Source: Balneolaceae bacterium
GTDB lineage: Bacteria; Bacteroidota; Rhodothermia; Balneolales; Balneolaceae
Direction of reading: 5' to 3'
DNA: 7,795 bases
Assembly (NCBI GenBank): GCA_007127395.1
Contig: SKZL01000131.1
Coordinates: forward strand, 1 to 7,795
Within the stretch, counting starts at the first letter, position 1. The number at the start of each line of letters is the position of its first letter. Position numbers and translations under genes: made by a program. Below, in pieces: positions 1 to 6,753 of this stretch. The notes beneath the pieces were generated by a model that was not told where the DNA came from, ran no database searches, and worked only from the letters and a program-made list of their open reading frames with translations.

Positions 1-96
1 GTATAACTCTTATTAATAATATTTAATTGAAATTTTAAGCTGAAAGAATGTAACAAGTTGGAAACCATTATTACAAAGAATTAAGAGAGACACGAT

Positions 97-121
97 CGTT
101 CAATATTTAAGAACGTTTTTT
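97..121 (+). terminator. Possible intrinsic terminator of a gene left of the window
   Basis: A 5-bp stem, CGTTC (97-101) and GAACG (111-115), encloses a 9-base AT loop and is followed directly by six T (116-121). The T run lies on the plus-strand side, so it would end a rightward transcript coming from outside the window; read leftward the hairpin has no T tract after it. The stem is short, and a competing pairing exists (TTAAGA 107-112 with TCTTAA 126-131). It sits just past the 3' end of the leftward gene cluster, where a terminator for convergent transcription would be expected. The rest of 1-138 shows no gene. Confidence 0.35.
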
Positions 122-138
122 AACCTCTTAACAACACA

Positions 139-1008
139 TCAATTTTTAACAGCCAATATTTTTACCAGTTCAGCCACTGCTTCACTACTTAGATTACCGC
201 GTATTTCCGTAATTTTTAAGGCTTCCAAACCCAATAATTTGTACAACAGGGATATAGAAGTATCCTCCTCAATCATCTCAAGATGTTTCTGCACAGATTC
301 TATATCACCTCTCGATATGGGTCCAGTGAGTGACTTCTGAACTCCTTTATTAAAGAGATTCTCAAGGGTTCGCATAATCAATGGCTTTAAAAGATTCAGA
401 TCTCCATCAATATTTGATTCTTCCAGCAGCTTTTCTGATTGTCCCAGCAGAGCAACAAGGTAGTTACAGGCAAACACGGCTGCAAGATGGAGTTTTCTTT
501 TCTGATTTGCGTCGAGGAAAATCGGATTGGCCCCCATTGAACGAACCATTTCACTTAAACTCCGGGTTAAACTTTCATCACCTTCAAGGCTCACATAAAT
601 ATCCTTGAATCTATCAGCACCATCTCCCTGAATAAATGTTTGAATCGGATGCATTGAAGCGACCCTGGCTCCCCGCTCTTTTAAAGCAATACATTCATCC
701 GACGTCAGATTGCCTGAAGAGTGAATCACAGATCTGTCATTCCAATTCAGGTCAAGAGCCGCCAACTCCATCGAAACAGTTTTGATTTGGTCGTCCGGAA
801 CGGTTAAAAAAATAATAGCTCCCAAATCATCCTCAGAGATACGTACTTCGTCTCTTTTGATCTCCCAACTCTTCTCATTCTCCAGATAGCGGTAGATCTT
901 ATTCCTGTCCCAGACGGTTCTTATCTGATAGCGTTGCGCCACAAAAAAGTTCAAAAGTGCATTTCCAATGGCACCGGGACCAATGATGGTAAACCCCATC
1001 TTTTTCAT
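139..1008 (-). CDS. Rossmann-like / DUF2520 domain protein (putative NAD(P)-dependent oxidoreductase)
   Basis: Cytosolic two-domain protein of 289 residues from the ATG at 1008. The N-terminal Rossmann fold carries GPGAIG (residues 10-15), a GxGxxG dinucleotide-binding loop following a hydrophobic strand. An HSSG element lies near 96-99 and HPIQTF at 120-125, typical of the DUF2520 (COG5495) family. The helical C-terminal half contains HLAAVFACN (from H174) and GPISRGD (229-235), also family hallmarks. The overall plan resembles ProC and 6-phosphogluconate-type dehydrogenases, with a cofactor domain followed by a helical dimerisation domain, but the substrate is unknown. It is the last gene of the leftward cluster. 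The TGA of the preceding gene overlaps its ATG by one base (TGATG), suggesting translational coupling. A GTG directly before the ATG (1011) would add one residue; the ATG is preferred. No terminator T run is seen after it. Confidence 0.85.
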   Translation of the reverse strand: MKKMGFTIIGPGAIGNALLNFFVAQRYQIRTVWDRNKIYRYLENEKSWEIKRDEVRISEDDLGAIIFLTVPDDQIKTVSMELAALDLNWNDRSVIHSSGNLTSDECIALKERGARVASMHPIQTFIQGDGADRFKDIYVSLEGDESLTRSLSEMVRSMGANPIFLDANQKRKLHLAAVFACNYLVALLGQSEKLLEESNIDGDLNLLKPLIMRTLENLFNKGVQKSLTGPISRGDIESVQKHLEMIEEDTSISLLYKLLGLEALKITEIRGNLSSEAVAELVKILAVKN

Positions 1009-1781
1009 CACGTTTGAAATGTAGAGTGCTTTTGTAAAGCTGCATATCCGTGTAATAGGCTCTTATTATTTTTACGCTTCTCATCCAATCCGGGAAACTC
1101 CATTCGGAGGTTCCATTTTTTCGCGACAAGTAAACCCGTAATAAAAGAACCCAGCCCATCCACAGAAGAATCTCCGCTGCTCAGGTAGTTCATTAGTGCA
1201 GAGATGTTGTCAGAATCCAGAAATTCCAGCACTTTATTGAGCTCATCTGAAGCCTCACGAGGAATATCACAACAGCAGATAATCAGCGCATTTTTTGAAG
1301 CTAAAATTTCTTCGATTGCAGATGCGAGTTCTTTAACAATAAATGGGCTCTCATCTGTGATTTGGATGTCTAAAACCGTGAACTCTTTCAATGTCGATTG
1401 AAGCATCATCAATTGATGCCATATACTTGCATTTTCAGTAAAAGCTTCATCATCAATAAAAAAATCATCATCTTCATCAGCAAAATCATTTCTGAGTTTA
1501 TCATTGGCCATTACCCTGCCTAATGGTGTATCCAGATATTTAAAAGATGGCATCGGCAGTTTCTTTTCGGCACTACCGGGATGTGACTCTATAACTACAA
1601 CAGTATCGAAATCCCCTTCATGAAGGTTTGCATAGATTCTGCATACTTCATCAAAATTCTTTTCTGAAATCTCTTTTGGTGAAAAGAGCAACCGGATCCC
1701 CGATTCTATTTCAGTGTTTGCTATTTCGGCTGCCTGCAGGCCTTTCAATATCTTTTCACGACTGAATGAGGGTATATTCAT
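1008..1781 (-). CDS. Divergent MEMO-family (AmmeMemoRadiSam protein B-like) protein, probably without the metal site
   Basis: Protein of 257 residues that I place in the MEMO family by motif order. VVVIESH (61-67) matches the family's VVILGPSH strand. TPLGRV (85-90) matches the TPLG element, WHQLMMLQ (121-128) the EHSLEVQLPFLQ region, and LIICCCDI (166-173) the strand ending in SSD. VDGLGSF (207-213) matches ACGxG, and HGYAAL (244-249) matches the VGYAA end. Of the three family metal ligands only the second, H67, appears kept: the HAGY position reads SPKEIS (K36) and the cysteine position reads D208. The EHS histidine is also gone. An acidic stretch (residues 102-112, mostly D/E) replaces part of a variable loop and is encoded by a TCATCA-rich low-complexity run near 1447-1489. 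No signal peptide or membrane segment is seen. It lies 29 bases after the phosphopantetheinyl transferase and is coupled to the DUF2520 gene. No AMMECR1 or radical SAM partner is nearby. Family assignment is by eye; the function is unknown. Confidence 0.65.
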   Translation of the reverse strand: MNIPSFSREKILKGLQAAEIANTEIESGIRLLFSPKEISEKNFDEVCRIYANLHEGDFDTVVVIESHPGSAEKKLPMPSFKYLDTPLGRVMANDKLRNDFADEDDDFFIDDEAFTENASIWHQLMMLQSTLKEFTVLDIQITDESPFIVKELASAIEEILASKNALIICCCDIPREASDELNKVLEFLDSDNISALMNYLSSGDSSVDGLGSFITGLLVAKKWNLRMEFPGLDEKRKNNKSLLHGYAALQKHSTFQT

Positions 1782-1810
1782 AAGAATTGGGGAATTTTTA
1801 ACGGATGATA

Positions 1811-2386
1811 TTATTTAAAACATATTGATATCCAATGATCTTTATGTTGAAAACTACAAATTTTTGCGCGTTTTCCATCATTAAAATCTACCTCATAAAG
1901 GAACTCATCAATCTTTTTGATCTCAATACTATTCATCGGTTTTCGTAATCCTGTGCCGATCATTTTTAATGCTGCCTCCTTGCATGTCCAGATTCGCAAC
2001 GCTTCACCGTCGCTATAAATCTCTCTGTTTTCATGATCACTGCAGATTCGATTAATGATGGCAGGGTTTATATGCCGGCCAATCTGTTCTGTATCACAAC
2101 CTACAATGTATTCGAAGGAGATCGCCGCTGAGATTGCATTTTTGGTATGTGAAAAGCTGATCGATATTTCACTATCACCAACAAATGCTTTTGGTTTCTC
2201 ATTTTTAGGAGTATAAATCTCTAATATATTGACCGATAAATATTTACTCGCCATTCTGCGAATCAGCGTTGATCCAGAAATTGCTTCTGATTCATCATGA
2301 TCCCTCTCCATTGAACTGCCCGAAAATAGCTCAAATGAGACGACAATATCCTCCGGTAATGCACTATGTTTAATTCTGTTACTCAT
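1811..2386 (-). CDS. Sfp-type 4'-phosphopantetheinyl transferase
   Basis: Transfers the 4'-phosphopantetheine arm of coenzyme A onto a conserved serine of acyl- or peptidyl-carrier proteins, in the cytosol. The 191-residue protein shows the superfamily motifs in order: SFSH (77-80, the CoA-contacting His), VGCDTE (95-100) with Mg-binding D98 and E100, and WTCKEAALK (133-141) with W133, K136, E137 and K141, followed by GTGL (144-147). It is somewhat shorter than Sfp (about 225 residues), mainly at the N-terminus, but has all catalytic residues. No carrier protein, polyketide or peptide synthetase lies in the window, so its target may simply be the fatty-acid ACP. It is the first gene of a leftward cluster, with a 29-base gap to the next gene, and is divergent from lysS. 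The ATG at 2386 follows an A-rich leader without a Shine-Dalgarno sequence. Assignment to the family is secure; the carrier specificity is not. Confidence 0.9.
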   Translation of the reverse strand: MSNRIKHSALPEDIVVSFELFSGSSMERDHDESEAISGSTLIRRMASKYLSVNILEIYTPKNEKPKAFVGDSEISISFSHTKNAISAAISFEYIVGCDTEQIGRHINPAIINRICSDHENREIYSDGEALRIWTCKEAALKMIGTGLRKPMNSIEIKKIDEFLYEVDFNDGKRAKICSFQHKDHWISICFK

Positions 2387-2402
2387 TTTAAAGTGGCTTA
2401 AC

Positions 2403-2435
2403 TAAAACTACCATTTACTTTTCATACACGGCAAT
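2403..2435 (-). promoter_or_regulatory. Candidate Bacteroidota-type promoter for the transferase cluster
   Basis: Read on the minus strand, ATTG (2435-2432) is followed after 21 bases by TAGTTTTA (2410-2403). This is close to the Bacteroidota consensus of TTTG near -33 and TAnnTTTG near -7. A start site just downstream would leave a leader of only about ten bases before the ATG at 2386, which is short. The match is partial and the region is AT-rich, so chance is possible. Confidence 0.25.
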
Positions 2436-2460
2436 GATTTTTTTGTTTGAGAATCATTCC
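2430..2460. repeat. Inverted repeat in the divergent spacer (possible operator)
   Basis: AATGATT (2433-2439) and AATCATT (2452-2458) form a perfect 7-bp inverted repeat around a T-rich 12-base centre. GG (2430-2431) and CC (2459-2460) extend it if the single C at 2432 is looped out. It lies midway in the 163-base spacer between the divergent transferase and lysS starts and overlaps the upstream element of the candidate transferase promoter, as a regulator site might. It is not followed by a T run, so a terminator is unlikely. Nothing in the window names a regulator for it. Confidence 0.35.
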
Positions 2461-2549
2461 AACAGTTAAAAGTTACGATGCCAATTACCATCATAATTCT
2501 TTATCTTTAAAGCGAATTTTCAACCAAAATATGTGAAATTTTAAATCGG

Positions 2550-4079
2550 ATGAGTAACCCTGAACCATCATTAAGTGAACAGCAACAGGTCAGACTTGAA
2601 AAGTTAACACAATTGAGAGAGCTGGGTATCAATCCATACCCTTATCATTATGATATAACGCACAAAGCTAAAGAAATTCTCAATACTCCTGAATTGATCC
2701 GTGAAAATCCGGAAACTGATAATACGGAACCCGTATCTATCGCTGGTCGAATCATGACCCGCAGAATTATGGGAAAGGCCTCTTTTTTTACGTTAAGAGA
2801 TTCCACAGATACCATCCAGGTTTATATTCGCAGGGATGATGTGGGCACTGAAGAGTATAATACTCTCTTTAAAAAATATGTTGATATTGGTGACATTGTT
2901 GGTATCTCAGGTTTTGTTTTTAAAACCAGAACTGGTGAAATAACCGTTCATGCAGAGTCTTTTGAGCTTCTGACAAAAACTGTAAGGCCTCTGCCAACAC
3001 CTAAGGAAGTTGAAAATGAAGATGGAGAAAATGTCACTTATGATGCCTTTGCAGATAAAGAGTTACGATACAGGCAGCGTTATGTTGATCTGGTTGTAAA
3101 CCCCGACGTTCGTGATGCTTTCATCAAAAGAACCCGAATGGTTCAGACCATGAGAGATTACATGAATCAGTTCGGCTACCTGGAGGTTGAAACACCCATT
3201 TTGCAACCTATTTATGGCGGTGCAGCTGCTCGTCCATTTGTAACACACCATAATGCTCTCGACATGCAGTTATATCTGCGGATCGCCAATGAACTCTATC
3301 TGAAAAGATTGATCGTTGGTGGATTTGACGGTGTTTACGAATTCTCCAAAGATTTCAGAAATGAGGGCCTTTCCAGATTCCATAACCCTGAATTCACTCA
3401 GGTTGAGCTCTATGTCGCCTATAAAGACTATATCTGGATGATGGAATTCATGGAAAAAATGATTGAACATGTTGCAATTTCCCTTCATGGATCAACTAAA
3501 GTAGAAGTAGGTGAGCACATGATCGACTTCAAGAGCCCCTGGCCAAGAATTGCGATGTATGAAGCCATTCGTAATGAAACCGGATACGATCTTTCTGATA
3601 AAAGTGAAGATGAGATCCGTAAAATTACAAAAGAGCTGAATATCAGCCTGGAAGAGGGTTCCGGAAAAGGTAAAATGATAGATGAAATTTTTGGTGAATA
3701 TGTTGAAGGTAAATTAATTCAGCCTACATTTATTACCGATTATCCGGTTGAAATGAGTCCACTCGCCAAAAAACACAGGACTAAAGAGGGCCTGGTTGAA
3801 CGGTTTGAAGCGATCTGCAACGGCAAAGAGATCGCCAATGCGTTCTCTGAATTGAATGATCCTGAAGATCAGCGCAGACGTTTTGAAGACCAGGTTCGTT
3901 TAGGGTTGAAAGGTGATGATGAAGCGATGACTCTGGATGAGGATTTTTTGAGGGCTATTGAATTTGGTATGCCACCCACCGCAGGTATCGGTATCGGCAT
4001 AGACAGGCTCGCAATGATTATGACCAATTCGGATTCGATCCGGGATGTTCTCTTTTTTCCATTGATGAGGCCTGAATGA
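2550..4079 (+). CDS. lysS: Lysyl-tRNA synthetase, class II
   Basis: Charges tRNA-Lys with lysine using ATP, in the cytosol. The 509-residue protein is close to the bacterial class II size (E. coli about 505). Residues from about 60 to 160 form the N-terminal anticodon-binding OB fold ([11 protein letters not shown] onward). The catalytic domain has the motif 1 region around [18 protein letters not shown], motif 2 with DFRNEG (268-273) followed by HNPEFT, and motif 3 GIGIGIDRL (479-487) close to the C-terminus. The sequence [21 protein letters not shown] resembles Bacteroidota LysRS, but the C-terminal extension seen in some members of that group is absent: the protein stops at LMRPE. The ATG at 2550 follows an A/T-rich leader with no Shine-Dalgarno sequence. 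It is divergent from the transferase gene and 62 bases ahead of the permease gene, with no terminator seen between, so co-transcription is possible. The gene appears intact. Confidence 0.97.
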   Translation: MSNPEPSLSEQQQVRLEKLTQLRELGINPYPYHYDITHKAKEILNTPELIRENPETDNTEPVSIAGRIMTRRIMGKASFFTLRDSTDTIQVYIRRDDVGTEEYNTLFKKYVDIGDIVGISGFVFKTRTGEITVHAESFELLTKTVRPLPTPKEVENEDGENVTYDAFADKELRYRQRYVDLVVNPDVRDAFIKRTRMVQTMRDYMNQFGYLEVETPILQPIYGGAAARPFVTHHNALDMQLYLRIANELYLKRLIVGGFDGVYEFSKDFRNEGLSRFHNPEFTQVELYVAYKDYIWMMEFMEKMIEHVAISLHGSTKVEVGEHMIDFKSPWPRIAMYEAIRNETGYDLSDKSEDEIRKITKELNISLEEGSGKGKMIDEIFGEYVEGKLIQPTFITDYPVEMSPLAKKHRTKEGLVERFEAICNGKEIANAFSELNDPEDQRRRFEDQVRLGLKGDDEAMTLDEDFLRAIEFGMPPTAGIGIGIDRLAMIMTNSDSIRDVLFFPLMRPE

Positions 4080-4141
4080 GTCGAAAAATTGACCTGAAGC
4101 TTTTCTTAACATTCCCTTATTTACCTACATAATTATCTGTA

Positions 4142-5368
4142 ATGAATTTTAGCTGGTACATAGCGGGGAAATATTTTAAAAGTACTAAGCGGGACTCACG
4201 CTTTCTCTCCTTTATTAAAATAATGGCAATTGCCGGTGTAGCGATCGGCTCAGCCGGTTTACTGATTGCTCTATCCATTGTTCATGGATTTAAATCTACC
4301 ATTAATGAAAAAATTGTAGGTTTCGCACCGCATATCACTGTCAATTCCTATATCGGTGAACAGATTTCACGTGCTGATACTCTTCAAATTTTTCTCGGTA
4401 ATTTTGATAATGTATATGAGGCTCAATCTGTTATCGTTGGCCAGGTTATGATTCAATCGGCGGCCGACGTCAGTGGTTCTGCGATAAAAGGTGTACCGGT
4501 GGCCGGGGATATTACTGACCTTAGAAGCTACATCATTGATGGTGAATACGATATATCGATCCAGGAAACCGGACTAAACGGCATTATACTTGGATCGGCA
4601 TTGGCTAACACGATTGGAGCCGGTGTTGGTGACAGGGTCACTGTATATGCAATCGATGGAATGCCTACACCGTTCAATTCACCTGAGATACGGCAATTTA
4701 CACTTACCGGAATTTATCAGACAGGCCTTGCACGTTTTGATGATAATTTCGCACTCACCAATATTGAATCGGTTCGGCCGCTGTTTGATATCTCCACGCG
4801 TCAGGCCAGCCATATTGAAATCAGAGTATCAGATTCCCGGCGAATTGAACAAACACATCAGAACATTGAAGCAAATGTACGTTTTCCTTTAGTCACAGAA
4901 ACGATCTATCAAAGATATAGAAATATTTTTGCATGGGTCGACCTCCAGGAAGAGACCATCCCCCTGGTCATTGGTGTAATGATTATTGTAGCTGCCTTCA
5001 ATTTAATCGGCACCGTGTTGATGATGGTGCTGGAAAGGGTACGGGACATCGGTATATTGAAAACGATAGGCGCCAAGAGCCGTACTATTCGAAAAATATT
5101 TCTGCTTGAAGGTCTCTTTGTTGCAATCACCGGTTTAATTCTGGGTATTGCTATATCTCTCCTTTTTTACTGGCTGCAAACCAGTTTTGGAATCATTCCA
5201 CTCTCAGAAGAGAACTACTATATGAGTACTGCACCTGTTGAACCACATCTTTCGGATTTTCTCATCGTGAGCACTATTACAATCGTACTATGTGCACTTG
5301 CATCCTGGATTCCGGCTCGTGTAGCTGCTAAAACAGACCCCGTAAAAGTCCTTACATTCGGTAAATAA
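4142..5368 (+). CDS. LolC/LolE-type ABC transporter permease (FtsX-like)
   Basis: Inner-membrane permease of the lipoprotein-releasing family, 408 residues, the usual size for LolC/E. In the Lol system such subunits work with the ATPase LolD to pass outer-membrane lipoproteins to the periplasmic carrier LolA. The start NFSWYIAGKYF is typical of the family. Predicted membrane segments lie at about 24-47, 273-296, 319-345 and 372-392. The region 50-270 between the first two is a large periplasmic MacB-like domain. The FtsX domain holds ERVRDIGILKTIGA (298-311), the cytoplasmic coupling-helix region, and the end SWIPARVAAKTDPVKVL (388-404) is the conserved FtsX tail. No ATPase gene follows: the next gene is 211 bases away and is an oxidoreductase, so LolD must be encoded elsewhere. 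Whether this is LolC, LolE or a single hybrid LolF-like subunit cannot be told from sequence alone, so no symbol is given. No Shine-Dalgarno sequence precedes the ATG. Confidence 0.88.
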   Translation: MNFSWYIAGKYFKSTKRDSRFLSFIKIMAIAGVAIGSAGLLIALSIVHGFKSTINEKIVGFAPHITVNSYIGEQISRADTLQIFLGNFDNVYEAQSVIVGQVMIQSAADVSGSAIKGVPVAGDITDLRSYIIDGEYDISIQETGLNGIILGSALANTIGAGVGDRVTVYAIDGMPTPFNSPEIRQFTLTGIYQTGLARFDDNFALTNIESVRPLFDISTRQASHIEIRVSDSRRIEQTHQNIEANVRFPLVTETIYQRYRNIFAWVDLQEETIPLVIGVMIIVAAFNLIGTVLMMVLERVRDIGILKTIGAKSRTIRKIFLLEGLFVAITGLILGIAISLLFYWLQTSFGIIPLSEENYYMSTAPVEPHLSDFLIVSTITIVLCALASWIPARVAAKTDPVKVLTFGK

Positions 5369-5374
5369 ACCAAC

Positions 5375-5404
5375 TTCTCTTTTACTATTTGAGAAATTTA
5401 TTCG
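5375..5404 (+). terminator. Weak hairpin after the permease gene
   Basis: TTCTC (5375-5379) pairs with GAGAA (5391-5395) around an 11-base loop, followed by an AT-rich stretch (ATTTATT) rather than a clean T run. It starts seven bases after the permease TAA. The position suits a terminator, but the stem is short and the tail poor. Confidence 0.2.
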
Positions 5405-5579
5405 ATTGATTGAATACGTTTCATTTGCCAACTCAATTCATTTATAAACGAGTAATGCGATATCCGATTTTTCATCTTTTATTGAAACCATTCAATTTGC
5501 TTTCTATTTTAATTGAATTCCAGACATACATAACCTGGCAATATCAAATAATCAGTCCAAATTAATAACGACCACTGAT
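5405..5579. other. AT-rich spacer with ATTGAA-type repeats
   Basis: This is a non-coding leader before the Tat-exported oxidoreductase. It contains ATTGAA/TTCAAT hexamers at 5409-5414, 5481-5486, 5491-5496 and 5512-5517. The middle two form a perfect 6-bp inverted repeat with a 4-base loop (5481-5496). They could be regulator sites, though such hexamers are not rare in AT-rich DNA. I could not place a convincing promoter: no TTTG element is properly spaced from a TAnnTTTG-like element. Confidence 0.25.
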
Positions 5580-6743
5580 ATGACTAAAAGAATAAATACT
5601 TTTTCATTATCTGAAAATACCGGTACAATGACAAGAAGAACCGCTTTGCGAAATCTGGCTGCAGGAGCAACAGCTTTAGCGGTTTCACCATTTGCCCTCT
5701 CTTCTTTGGCCGGCGCCCATCCGGCAAAAAGATCAAATAATAGGGATATTGTACTGGCGATGGTAGGCGGCCAACATATTCACGCGCCCAATTTTGCAGA
5801 AAGAATGGCCGGAGCTGAAAATGTAGTCACTAAATATCAGTGGGATTCCAACCCTGATACTGCCCGGCGCAGACAGGAAGTGACCGGAGGTGAGATTGCA
5901 GAGAGCCCGGATCAAATTTTTAATGACCCGGAGGTGGACGGTGTCGTAATCTGTTCAATTACCGACAAACACATCGATCTGGTACCGGCAGCAGCCAGGG
6001 CAGGTAAACACATTTTTGCAGAGAAACCGGTGGGCTTGAACGGCAGCCAGGCTGAAACCATCGCAAATGCAGTCAATAATGCCGGAGTTCTTTTTCAGAC
6101 TGGTTATTTTATGAGGAGTAATCCTGCCAATCTGATGGTTCAGAGATTGATTCAGGATGGTACACTCGGAAAAATTACCCGATTACGGCTCAGCAATGTG
6201 CATAGTGGAGCGATCGGCGGCTGGTTTGATGGCGAATGGCGTTGGATGGCTGATGTAGAAAAGGCCGGAGTTGGCGCATTTGGAGATTTGGGCTCTCATG
6301 TATTTGACCTTCTCCTCTGGCTGATGAAGGATGATAAACCTGTATCATGCACCGGTCATATCGAGCAGGCAATTGCGCGCTATCCCGGTTGTGATGAATA
6401 TGGTGAAGGTATGGTGGTTTTTGATTCTGGTGCAGTAGCAACTGTGGCAGGCGGATGGGTGGATCATGCCAATCCAAATCAACTTGAAGTATCCGGCACT
6501 AAAGGGCATGCCAGAATTACAAATGGGCAGCTTTACCTGAATATTCCGGATTGGGATACCAATGCAAATGAACCGTGGACAGATCTCCCCGATGGCTGGA
6601 AACACCCTCTTGAGCTCTTTTTTGATGCTGTTAGCGGAGAGGGAAACCTGCCATTAATCACCGCTGATGAAGCCGCCGGTGTGAACCGCCTGGTCACAGA
6701 AGTTTACAGGGGAAATGAGACGAAATCCTGGATTCAACTCTGA
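5580..6743 (+). CDS. Tat-exported Gfo/Idh/MocA family oxidoreductase
   Basis: Predicted NAD(P)-dependent dehydrogenase of the sugar/inositol type, 387 residues, exported folded with its cofactor by the Tat pathway. The signal peptide has MTRRTALRNLAAG with the twin arginines at 19-20, a hydrophobic stretch to about 44 and an AGA cleavage site after A46. The ATG at codon 17 (5628) would give a more typical short n-region and may be the true start. The Rossmann domain begins at 56 (DIVLAMVGG). Its glycine loop reads GGQHIHA (63-69) instead of GxGxxG, an unusual loop. Family hallmarks are clear: AEKPVG with K149 (147-152), YFMRSNP (176-182), and GDLGSH (235-240) giving the D236/H240 pair of the inositol dehydrogenase DxxxH motif, then FDLLLWL. 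The substrate is unknown. The gene stands alone after a 211-base spacer, and its 3' end overlaps the convergent FAD gene by 10 bases. Confidence 0.9.
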   Translation: MTKRINTFSLSENTGTMTRRTALRNLAAGATALAVSPFALSSLAGAHPAKRSNNRDIVLAMVGGQHIHAPNFAERMAGAENVVTKYQWDSNPDTARRRQEVTGGEIAESPDQIFNDPEVDGVVICSITDKHIDLVPAAARAGKHIFAEKPVGLNGSQAETIANAVNNAGVLFQTGYFMRSNPANLMVQRLIQDGTLGKITRLRLSNVHSGAIGGWFDGEWRWMADVEKAGVGAFGDLGSHVFDLLLWLMKDDKPVSCTGHIEQAIARYPGCDEYGEGMVVFDSGAVATVAGGWVDHANPNQLEVSGTKGHARITNGQLYLNIPDWDTNANEPWTDLPDGWKHPLELFFDAVSGEGNLPLITADEAAGVNRLVTEVYRGNETKSWIQL

Positions 6744-6753
6744 TCCAGGTTTC
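6722..6753. terminator. Bidirectional hairpin across the convergent stop codons
   Basis: CCTGGAT (6727-6733) pairs perfectly with ATCCAGG (6743-6749) around a 9-base loop. With T6726 bulged, GAAA (6722-6725) and TTTC (6750-6753) extend the stem to 11 bp. Short T runs follow the core stem on both strands, as in bidirectional intrinsic terminators. The minus-strand stop (6734-6736) is in the loop and the plus-strand stop (6741-6743) runs from the loop into the 3' arm. The T tracts are only three bases long, so termination may be weak. With no spacer between the genes, this is the only place a shared terminator could be. Confidence 0.5.

Noticed and set aside
1008..1781. A complete AmmeMemoRadiSam system
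   Set aside because: No AMMECR1-domain gene or radical SAM gene lies in the window, and the MEMO-like protein lacks the usual metal ligands.
2502..2509. TATCTTTA as the -7 element of a lysS promoter
   Set aside because: It matches TAnnTTTG in seven of eight positions, but no TTTG or TTG lies at the expected distance upstream, so I did not list it as a feature.
2531..2536. Start-stop mini-frame ATGTGA just upstream of lysS
   Set aside because: Could act as a minimal upstream frame, but six bases arise readily by chance and there is no ribosome binding site.
6190..6605. Minus-strand open frames opposite the Gfo/Idh gene, rich in His, Pro and Ile
   Set aside because: Antisense shadows of a well-supported gene; no motif or start context supports them.
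5580..6743. GH109-type glycosidase instead of a dehydrogenase
   Set aside because: GH109 enzymes share the Tat signal and Gfo/Idh fold, but they are longer as I recall, and this protein keeps EKP and DxxxH dehydrogenase-type motifs. The glycosidase reading cannot be excluded but is not supported.
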